Positions 24,716-33,700 of a DNA stretch of 64,000 nt are shown here, piece after piece (the first letter of the stretch is position 1; each line of letters starts with the position of its first letter). The stretch spans positions 71,330,001 to 71,394,000 of the forward strand of contig CM077599.1 in assembly GCA_039654915.1 (NCBI GenBank), in the 5' to 3' direction. The translations under genes were made by a program, and so were the position numbers. The notes beneath the pieces are model-generated. The model saw nothing but the letters and a program-made list of their open reading frames with translations, ran no database searches and had not been told where the DNA came from. Source of the DNA: Aquilaria yunnanensis (lineage: Eukaryota; Streptophyta; Magnoliopsida; Malvales; Thymelaeaceae).

Positions 24716-25260
24716 ATGGAACCTTAACTCATAGATTCTGAAATATTTGTGTATTTTGTAGATCTTTCCTTGAAACTGATGAAGAGTTCCTGAGGGCAGC
24801 AAACCATTTGAGTAGAGTCTTAGTTGAGCAAAAAATACATTTGGTATATAGGGAAGGTAGTGTTGGATTGATGGTAAGTTTAGCAACAATAGCATTTGTA
24901 GGGGGTAGCCAAGTTTTGGGTATTATTCCTACACCTTTAAAGTGGATTTTTAGAGGCACGATTAGAGAAGAATTAGTGTTTCCAAATTTGCAAGAGCGTT
25001 TATTGTAAATACTTTGTAATTTTGATGCCTTTATTGCCTTATCATGAGGGTTTGGCACATTTGGGAAAATTTTTCAAATTGCTTCCATAGCCCAACTTAA
25101 TATGCACTAGAAACCCATTAGACTGTTAAATGTTAATAATTTCTTTATAGGTTTGTTATCTTTCATAGATCAAGTTGTGCAGAAGATATTTCTCTCATAA
25201 ATGATAAGAGAGATCATAATGTTTGCATCAACTGCTGAAGAATTGCTAGACAAAAAGTAG
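24716..25260 (+). pseudogene. Intronless LOG-like copy (cytokinin phosphoribohydrolase) captured by the retrotransposon
   Basis: LONELY GUY enzymes release active cytokinin bases from cytokinin riboside 5'-monophosphates. In one plus frame from 24745 the translation runs ICVFC, DEEFLRAANHLSRVL, KIHLVYREGSVGLM (family YGGGxxGLMG), VGGSQVLGIIP, then after a stop DAFIALS*GFGT (family PGGxGTxxE), IFQIASIAQLNMH, KPIRLLNVN, LLSFIDQVVQ, and REIIMFASTAEELLDK. It is collinear over about 170 codons with no gap, although plant LOG genes have several introns, so it looks like a copy of spliced mRNA. Five stops, YGGG changed to YREG and PGG changed to S-stop-G show it is dead. It lies in sense orientation between integrase and the 3' LTR. 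ATG at 24716 is a possible remnant start, but a stop follows at once. Confidence 0.82.
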
Positions 25261-27356
25261 CTTTTATTCTTGAACTAGATCTAGCAGTAATTCAGATAGA
25301 CTGGGCCTGACAATCCTTTCTAATAAGCTTTATCCCTTAAGTATCTTTTACCCTGCTAGTTGTTTAATTTTTGTTAATTTTTTTTCTTTCCTTTACTAGA
25401 TGTCAATCTTAATAAGTGATGAAACACTATGGAAGAGAGCAACCTGGACTTGTGGATCTGTTTGTAGTATCTTATCTTTTAGTTTTACTACTAGCATTGT
25501 CTTTATTTTGGTTGAAGTTATTTTAGGGTTTATATTTTCAATAACTACAATTTCAGGTAATTTCTTATTTATTCTATCTATCTATATTTTGGCATTAGGG
25601 ACAATGTCTTAATCTGGCTGGGGAGAGGGATAGTTGGCACATGATTTTTTTTTCCTTTAGGATAGTTTTTCTCATGTTGATATTAAAACCATTAGACAAA
25701 GCCCTTAGTTTAGGATGATTGAGTGAAAAGTAATTTTACTCGCATCCTATTTTGTATGATAGGCACAAATTTTTTTTCTTGCAAGCATAAATAGTTGATT
25801 GTAGGAACATTTAGCATGAATTTAGGTTGTTTGTTTGCATTTAGGAACCCAACTCATAAAAATATCATCATTAGATATATATCTTGTAAACTGGAAATAA
25901 TTGTTAATTTTTTAAAGTAGTCAAAATATGTTGCTTATTACCTAAGGAAAGTAACTAACCCAGTAAGCACTTTTGAGCCCTTAATATTTATTAGGATGAG
26001 AGAATTTCTTTATTGAGAGTATTTACTTTGTGTTTTGAGCTAAACCTTACTTGGGTGAGTGACCTTAAGAATTCATGCAACCCTACTTCTTGTGTGTAAA
26101 TTTAACGAAGAATATAGCATTTTAGGGCTAACCACTTACCAAAAGGCTAACATTGTACATTATCCCTTAGTGAATCTCTTTGTGCCTTATAGCCTTATTC
26201 TTTGTTTGAATCATGTATGTTTAACCACTTCCACTTTATTTTGATCCTTTATTGTCATTGGAACAAGTGATGCTTATGTGATTTTGGGCATTAGAGAATT
26301 AAAATGAATTTGTTGTTGTGTAGGTGTACTTTAGGATATTTTAAGTTACCTTTGGTCATAATAGAATGTGTGAGGTGAGTTGAGCTTGAATCATAAAATT
26401 GAGTACATATCATTGGAGGGTTGAGTTTTAAATGAATTTTAATTTATTATTTCTTGTAGAAAAAGGCAAAAGCGACACCATAAGAAAAACCCTCGCAAAA
26501 TAAAGTAAAAAATAAAATAAATAATAATATTCCTTTTTTCTCATAATACTTGACCTCTTTTTTTTTTTATGGCATTCTAAAAAAAAAGTTGGTCTATTTT
26601 CTTTTCATGTAAAATTATATATGTCCATTCACAAAAATATCTACGTGGGACCTATGTTAAAGTACATGTCAAAGACATCTTCTTCTATCTTTTTTTAATA
26701 GATAAATACATAATTATGGGGGGCAATATTGGAACAAGGAAGAAATGCTATATTTGTGCAAGTCAAAGGAGGACAACTACTTTGAAACAGAGGGAGTAAA
26801 AAAAAAAAAAAAAAAATGTTAAATTCAATAAGTTTAAAACTGAACTATATTTATTGTCTAAACTCATGTGTTAATATGGAATTGTGTCTTGGAGAAGGCT
26901 TGGGAGACTATAGTCGATTTGGGAGACTTTGGGAATTTAGTGTTTTAGGTGCCCATATTTATTATTGATTGCATTAAAAAAACCTTTATCCAATTCTTTA
27001 CCAAAGTCAACCTCATTACAACTTTATATAAAGACCATTTGACTTACATTTACATGCAGTCTCCTTTAGGAATATAGTGGAGGTAAAGTTGAATCCCCTT
27101 GTAAGCTCCGGAATGAAAAACACAAAGTAAGCCATTGACAAACCGGCCTTAAAATAAGTGAAAATACTTAGAGAGTTATCCTCTACCTTTGGTAACAAGA
27201 ACTTAACTTTTTTTCCTTTCATTAATTACTCTTAAGTCAAATTTACAAGTGTTATATATGCAAAGCATGATGTGCTGTGAGTTGTTAGATTATGTGTTTG
27301 TCTATTTTTCTTAGGTTACACTTGCTAGGGATTAGCAAGAATTTGGTAAGGGGGTG
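25261..27356 (+). other. Non-coding 3' region of the Athila-like element
   Basis: Just before 25640 the word GGGACAATGTCTTAATCTGGCTGGGGAGAGG-like text (25600-25630) resembles the conserved non-coding motif found downstream of pol in plant gypsy elements. The open 70 codons at 25400-25612 are hydrophobic and unrecognised. A polypurine tract, GGTAAGGGGGTG, ends at 27356, next to the 3' LTR, and would prime plus-strand DNA. Confidence 0.5.
26560..26798. mobile_element. Stowaway-like MITE, one clear end
   Basis: The right end, read on the minus strand, is TACTCCCTCTGTTTCAAAGT followed by AGTTGTCC and CCTTTGAC, which is the standard Stowaway terminus next to TA. The left end is not clear and 26560 is a guess. 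A poly-A run of about 18 bases follows at 26799. The element lies within the Athila-like 3' region, so it inserted later. Confidence 0.45.
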
Positions 27357-28784
27357 CGATGAATATTCATAAGTATATATCTATTAAGGGTTTAAATCAT
27401 CATTATGCACTTTAAGTATGATTAATTTCTCTAATTTAAACAATTATTCCACTGGGTTACTATTCATGCATATTTATTGTTCGTATGCAGGATTACTGTT
27501 CATCATGTTTCACTATTCATACGCATATTTACTATTCATATGTGGGTTATTATTCATCCATATTAAATAAATTTTTTTTAAGTAGGTGGATAAAATCATC
27601 ACATGATGATCCTTCAAAAGATAAATTATATCCGGAGTTGTCCGAAAGCCAACACATAGATCTTCAACTCTCCTTCATATGCTAAGAGCAAGTTTGATTG
27701 TTTTCATTGCCGAAATTTGATTATAAATGAGACCATCTATTCTGCATTGCACTGAAAAGCAATTTTGGTAGCAAAATCATAACTTGAGTTACAGACGTCA
27801 ATTTTGAATGATCAAGCTATCATTTCGAGGCTAAAGATCTATAAATCTTGTGCTTTGATGTGTATGGTGGTCAAAAAATTAAAAGAAGTTTTAGTCTGCC
27901 TTTGTTGATTTGTATTTATCTATCTTTTACTATTTCACCTACCCCAAGGCTCCATAAATAGACAGCTTGGGGGGGGGGGGGGACAAATTCAAGCTATTTC
28001 TTAGGCCATTTTGATGTTTTTGTATCAAAGTTAAATTTTCTCCTTTTGTTTTATTCTTGTTTTCAATCTTGAAGCTCTATTCAACGTGTTTTCCTCTTGT
28101 CCTTATTTTGATCTTTCAATCTATGTTTATTTCATCTTTACATATGATGTTTACTCTTATCATGACTAACTAATCATCATTTTGCTAAGGTGAAAGAGTG
28201 AAGCTTTTGGTATAAAGGTTATAGCTGATTTAAATGAATCACAACAATAACGGTATTTACTGTCTTAATCGATTTAACCACCCTCCTTATTAAGTGAGAG
28301 TCTTAATTCATCATAATCGAATCATTGGTACAAAAGCTATTTGATTCTCTCTATAGAACATGGCTATACCGGCTATATTGGAATATTGTATTATTGTGGT
28401 CAAAGGTTAATATGATGGATACTTGAACCCATTTTTACAAGTGTTGGCGTTATAAGATCAATGAAAGAAAATGCTAACTCTTGCCTAACAATTTTGGAAT
28501 TTGATTACTAAATTCCCCAATTGGGACCTCCTTTATGTGTGGATCCCAATTGAGTAGCAAGACAAACTAAAATTAACCATAAAAGTGGATCTCTCTAATC
28601 TTAGTTATTTCTTTGAATTTGAATTTTAATCCACACTTGTTCATACCTTGCACCAAAACTTTTTTTAGTAAAAATCTGTAATTTGTATTTCTTAATTCAC
28701 TTTCCTGTGGGTTGACACTCGGACTCCCGAGATTTTATTACTTACGACAACCTACACTTGAGTTACAACTGCTAAAATACAGCA
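27357..28784 (+). repeat. 3' LTR of the Athila-like element
   Basis: It matches the 5' LTR from CGATGAATATTCATAAG to CTAAAATACAGCA. The first base is C where the 5' LTR has T, so the TG end is mutated here. A 15-base G run at about 27969 has no counterpart of that length in the 5' LTR (GAGGGAGG there). Confidence 0.9.
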
Positions 28785-28789
28785 ATTGA

Positions 28790-29037
28790 TGAAAAGAAGA
28801 TCTGTCAGTGGGACGTTATCTTCTTCTGACAGATATTTAAACTCATAAATAGAGTCAAGGTGAAAGGCACTAGAAGAACAAAAAGAGGAAGTGGGTGTGA
28901 AAGTAGCTGGAGTTGAGTTTCTTGACATATTTGATTAGTCTAGCTTGAGAAATTAGCAAGAGATTCTTAATAATCCAACTTCTTTAATAAGTAGTTCAAT
29001 AGCTTTGATACTGAATAAGTTCCGAGATAGCCAAGTG
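28790..29037 (-). other. Pararetroviral leader with possible tRNA-Met primer site
   Basis: This is viral sequence to the right of the Athila-like insertion, between it and the right terminal repeat. On the minus strand 29013-29001 reads CAGTATCAAAGCT, close to the TGGTATCAGAGC primer-binding site used by caulimovirids and many plant LTR elements (three mismatches in 12). Its position about 25 bp inside the terminal repeat is unusually close for a caulimovirid. No coding motif was seen. Confidence 0.45.
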
Positions 29038-29218
29038 ATTGGAAAATTGCTGTGATTGAGTCCTAAAGGTGATATAGCCTGAAAATCACTCAAAGCCTTA
29101 AGCTATAAGCCCTCACAAATTCAATCAAAGGGGTACTAGACAACCAAGCTGTATAGGCTTTCTTAAGGGCATACCACACATTTTAGACTTGGTTTTTAAA
29201 AATCATCACTTGACTATC
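29038..29218 (-). repeat. Right terminal repeat of the pararetrovirus
   Basis: This is the uninterrupted partner of 8610-9123: ATTGGAAAAT, then CTTAAGCTATAAGCCCTCAC, AGACAACCA and AAATCATCACTTGACTATC. It lies at the 5' end of the viral unit on the minus strand. Similarity to the left copy ends at 29218, taken as the edge of the integrated element. Confidence 0.75.
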
Positions 29219-30743
29219 AGGATGCTAAACGACAAAAAGTTACTGTTTAATAAACAGTAAAAGTTGTTCCATATTTAATATATAGAGTAATGGGCTCAAC
29301 TAATCCTAATAAAGCGAAGGGTGGTCCTAGTGAAGCATCAGTGAAGCAGAAAGAGCTGGCTAACTTTTGAATTTGGGTCCAAAATACAGTTGCGCTGAAA
29401 TTTTCAAGCTAATCCACTTTTGAAGCATCAGTGAAGTAGAAAGAGCTCGCTAACTTTTGAATTTGGGTCCAAAATACAGTTGCGCTGAAATTTTAAAGCT
29501 AATCCACTTTCACTTCTTTCACTTTTGCGGGAGATTTTTTTGTATTTGCAATCAAAAGTATCTATATAAAGTATAAAAATTAGTAGATAGTCATAAATAA
29601 AGAAGTAGAGAATGCATACATTTTAAGAACAAAAAAAGCACCCAAACGAATATATCGGCTGGGGATACTGGAGATACATTTTAATAAATCCCCACGTGCT
29701 TTTAAGTCGAATACAATATTAATTTTAAAATAAGGTACAATTTAAGAAAATATCATTTCTTCTAAGAAAAGAAAAAGAAAAACTAAAATACGAAAAGAAA
29801 TACACCTTTGAGAAGAGAGAAACGAGTATAGGCTTCATCCAATACAATAGTACGGATAACTCTATTTGTCCAATAATAGTCAAAGCTTTTTTTAAAAAAA
29901 AAAAAGTGTTCTGAAAATATATATCACCTTCTAATGTTTATGTATCTTGTTTCACATATATCATTCATACCATATAAAACTCATAAATATTTCGTATTAT
30001 AATTTTGTTATGTCGTAAAAGATGTCATTAGAGTCTAACATTTGTTAAGTGAGATATCATCCATTTTTCTATTAAAATAAAAGTAAAAGTGGCAAATATT
30101 ATGGTAGACAGAATGAGAGGTTACAAAAAAGATAGGCATAAAAGGCTCATAGGGAAAATTTAAAGCTTCCGCGACTATTTGACAACTATGGGAATAACAT
30201 ATTGGGCCAAATGTCATTAAAAAGTTAATGTTTCAAAGTTAATGTTTTACTTATCTACTAATCACTTAAATTTTATCTTTTATAAAAATTAATTTTTTAT
30301 GAGATTTTTCTTACACAAAGTAAAAAGAATTAATAAAAAGTATTAGCTTTTAATGAAAAAGATTTGAAAGTGATTTTCAAATTTAGTGTACGATTTCAAA
30401 AAAAAATTTCTCCCGTCTCTACGTTATTAAAATTATTATGCGCCAGTAATATGCCCTAAACAATATGAAAAGACACCTTCAACAATGGGCGTCAGTTTCT
30501 AAAATCTGAATTAGCTAGCTAAGAACCACAACCACGTGCCACATGACCTCCATCAAATTAATAATAATACTAACAAAAAGCGTGTTTCTGATCTAGAGAT
30601 GTACATACAAAACATAAGCTGTTGCAAATAGCCCCAGAAGCTTTAAAAAGCAACAAACAAGGCATCCGATAACATCCACAAAATAAATAAGATGCTCTAC
30701 CTCTTGACTAATTAACCCAGAAAGGGTTGGAATACCAGTTTTC
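29219..30743. other. Intergenic DNA with a hairpin motif and a 90-bp tandem duplication
   Basis: A perfect inverted repeat, TTACTGTTTA-A-TAAACAGTAA, sits at 29240-29260. A 90-bp unit is tandemly duplicated at 29331-29420 and 29421-29510. From 29511 to about 30480 the DNA is A/T-rich with no recognised gene. The part nearest 30744 should include the 3' UTR of the minus-strand PDCB-type gene. Confidence 0.5.
29331..29510. repeat. 90-bp tandem duplication
   Basis: Two copies with period 90, each starting TGAAGCATCAGTGAAG and containing TTTGGGTCCAAAATACAGTT. I count only about three or four differences between them, so the duplication is much younger than the surrounding decayed elements. Confidence 0.9.
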
Positions 30744-33700
30744 TCAATGCCATGAGAGCATCAAGCCTGAAAACAGGAGGATTAGGCAGGAGGAGAACAT
30801 GCTCAAAGAGGAGTCCAGTAGTGTAATGCCGCCATGGCTATCATCAACGTTTGTGCCATCTGATCCGGACGGACCTAGCCCGGTGCCAACCCCTCCAAGG
30901 ACCCCGGTCGGTGTGGCACCGTATGGTGTTGTGTTTGTCGGTGTGTTGCCGGACGGCAAGGTGGTGGATGGTGGTGTGGTTGATGGGGTGCCGGTGGTGG
31001 TCGACGGAGTAGTTGTTGTCACAGGAGTCGTAGGTGTCACTGTTGTGCCTGCCGCACTGAAACGGAAAAATCATCATCATCATATTACACTGTAATCCGA
31101 CACACTTTACTGCAAACTATGTTCGTATTGGCAATTAATGGTTGAAAGTCAAATTAACCATACGAATTCATAAAAAATGAAATGACCATAGAAGAACATT
31201 AATTAATGTTAAATTGCACACAGAATAGATTGATGTAGGAGAGAATGGTTAAACTAAATTAGGCATATACATTACTTGATGTGATAACTTAGGTTGTAGA
31301 AAGCAACCGCCTCATCTAATGGTCCTAAATACACATGGCATAATCTCCCAAAGGCCCATGTAAAGGCCATTACTGTTTATTATGAGCTTTTTCTACATGG
31401 CACCATGCTCTCTCCATGGTCATATGGCAAGCATTTATCAACTCGTTTTCGGGCATAATACTAAGGATCGTGCATAATCAAATAATCATATTTAAATCAT
31501 TTCAAACATTGTTCATAAAATTTACTTTTACAAACACTTTAGACACGTAAGACTATATATAAAAGAAAAACTGAGATTTAGACTCAGGATATCAATTAGC
31601 AGCGTGAAAATTTGGTAAATGGCTCCTTTATCCTATATTTAGTTTTACTACTCTAAATTCAGAAACCATCTTATTTTTTTTGCCTATTTATTTTGTTTTT
31701 AAAATTCACACGGAAGAAAATTTAGTGCACAATTAATTTACACTTTAATTTTCAGGATATAAAATAAAAGACCATAATCAGCTTTTCAAAAAGTTATGCC
31801 TCCTTAAATTAAGACCAACTCTTAAAAGGCTGTTAAATTCGCCTACAACATGGTCATTCACTAAAATTTATGTTATTTCACTAACCAGGGTAATTATAGT
31901 ACATAACTACCTTCTTAAAGGTCATATATGTTGGGATAGATATATTCTATCATCTAAAGGTCATATTTTTTTTTCATAATATGTGTAGTTATAAAGTGAT
32001 TATTAAGTAATTATCTCATGTGTATAGGTGCACACAATTGCTACATGCCAACTTTCTATTAATTCCAAAGTGATGGTGTGTCACACATATATGTCACATC
32101 ATCCTAATCACTTAGCTATCTCTAGTTAATATTTGATACGGCGATGTGAATTAATATGATAGCACCAATAAATATATGGTGTGGCCACACTAAGCAATAA
32201 TAAAACAAGCATATAAAATTTAGTAATCGCTCTTACTAACTAAATTAAACGCAAACAATACTAAGAAAATATATTAGTAATTTGAATTTAGATGGAGGAT
32301 AAGTTGATAATTTAACATATATATGTATTGTTAAAATTAAACGGTTTGAATTCAAATCTTGAAATATGATCATAAAGAGTGTAAAGAAAATTAAGAGAAA
32401 AAAGGTAGTTTCCAAATACGTGGAGTAAAACCTTCGAGGGAACTTAATATGAACAGTTATAGAGTGTTATTAAGTAATTATCTTATCTATTAAGGTGTAC
32501 ACAATCACTACATGCCAACTTCCTATTAATTCCAATGTGATGGTGTGTCACACATATATTTCACATCATCCTAATCACTTAGCTACCCCTAATTAATATT
32601 TGATACGGAGATGTAAATTAATATGATAGTACCAACAAATATACGGTGTGGCCACACTAAGCAGTAATAAAACAAGCATATAAAATTTAGTAATCGCTCT
32701 TACTAACTAAATTAAATGCAAACAATACTAAGAAAATATATTAGTAATTTGAATTTAGATGGAGGATAAGTTGATAATTTAACATGATGGTGGAGGGTTA
32801 GGCCTCTGCCGACCACGTGGGCGGACCAGCGTGGTAGTACTGTCCTTTATGGCGCATTATGGGCGTCCCTCATCAGGACTTGAACCCAAGACCTCATGGA
32901 TTTACACTCCTCAGAGGGAGTCGCGTCTAACCATCAGGCTGCGAGATGATAAAAAGGTCAAAATTTACACTACTATATATAAAAATTAATATAAAAATAT
33001 TTAAGTCAAAATTTAGTAAAAAAATAATAAAAAGGTCAAGCTTTGCGAGATGAAGGGAGGAATTATTACTCCTCCTACTCTCAATTGTAGTGGCGGTTTG
33101 AGGAATTATATCATATAATAAAATTTCGTGCTTCATTTATTTAAAACTTTTTCATATTTTTAGCACAGTATGTATTGAGGTTAATTTTTGTTTTAATTTA
33201 TATCTAAATGACATATAAACACACCAATTATATGCATAAATAAAAACTATATATTTTTCTTTTTATAGCATAGATATTTCTTTTTAGTGTGAAAATACAT
33301 TGACTCATAATCAATAAACTCATTTGTTCCTTTTGAATTTATTTTTCAATACTGATAGAATTGTTCATTTTGTATTTGATGTGTTCTAAAATATTGTATT
33401 TTATGAGATATATATTAGTTGTTGACATATTGCAATATGAGATAAAAAGCAACTAATTGGTATTCTTTTTATTTTTTAAGAAGTAAAATAAATAGAGAAT
33501 TGTATATTTATAAATTAAAAAAAAATAATTGTCTAACTTGCGATCTGATAATTATGAGAGTAATGTAGGATATTTTAGTGGTTGAAGTTCTACAAGAGAA
33601 ATATGTCTTCTTTTAAATAATAATTATGAAATTAACAAAAAAAAACAAATATATTAGGATTTACATATATTAAGTAAAAGAGGATTATTCCCTATGCAAT

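Larger units (their letters stand above)
16656..28784 (+). mobile_element. Athila-like Ty3/gypsy LTR retrotransposon carrying a LOG gene copy
   Basis: This is a complete-ended 12,129-bp element flanked by the 5-bp duplication ATTGA (16651-16655 and 28785-28789). Its LTRs are 1498 bp (16656-18153) and 1428 bp (27357-28784), followed by a primer-binding site that fits tRNA-Asp, as in Athila/Tat elements. Plus-strand coding order is gag, zinc knuckle, protease, RT, RNase H, integrase, all broken by stops. Between integrase and the 3' LTR are 3.6 kb that include a LOG-like retrocopy and a Stowaway-like end. By hand count the two LTRs differ at about 14 of their first 100 bases, mostly transitions, so the insertion is old. 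It sits inside the pararetrovirus and therefore arrived later. Confidence 0.92.
8610..29218 (-). mobile_element. Endogenous pararetrovirus (Caulimoviridae-type), decayed and interrupted
   Basis: On the minus strand the order is movement-protein remnant, unknown or coat region, zinc knuckle, aspartic protease, reverse transcriptase, RNase H, as in one-polyprotein plant pararetroviruses. The RT motif WACQAFYVNKHS and the RNase H stretch with CRYNN and EEHYHSTHKEVLAVK are much closer to Caulimoviridae than to Ty3/gypsy elements. A diverged 170-bp sequence occurs as direct repeats at both ends (8610-9123 with a MITE inside, and 29038-29218). Subtracting the nested insertions (MITE, 1406-bp solo LTR, 12,129-bp Athila-like element) leaves about 6.7 kb, close to one viral genome. 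All reading frames are broken by stops and frameshifts, so it cannot make a functional virus. The genus is not determined. Confidence 0.85.

Noticed and set aside
25140..25155. TTCTTTATAG|GT as a splice acceptor in the LOG copy
   Set aside because: The LOG reading frame continues uninterrupted across it (LLNVNNFFIGLLSFID), so it is coding sequence, not an intron edge.
31041..31056. Direct splice from the X8 exon (38504) to an acceptor at CGGCAG|GC in exon 4, without the microexon
   Set aside because: It keeps phase but loses the last X8 Cys and uses a weaker acceptor; the microexon plus the TTTCAG acceptor restores both the GCSYP motif and phase.
30727..31095. 122-codon plus-strand open frame with Val/Gly-rich repeats
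   Set aside because: It is the antisense of the Thr/Pro-rich last exon of the PDCB-type gene.
32786..32945. tRNA gene
   Set aside because: Only box A/B-like motifs are present; no cloverleaf with an acceptor stem can be drawn.
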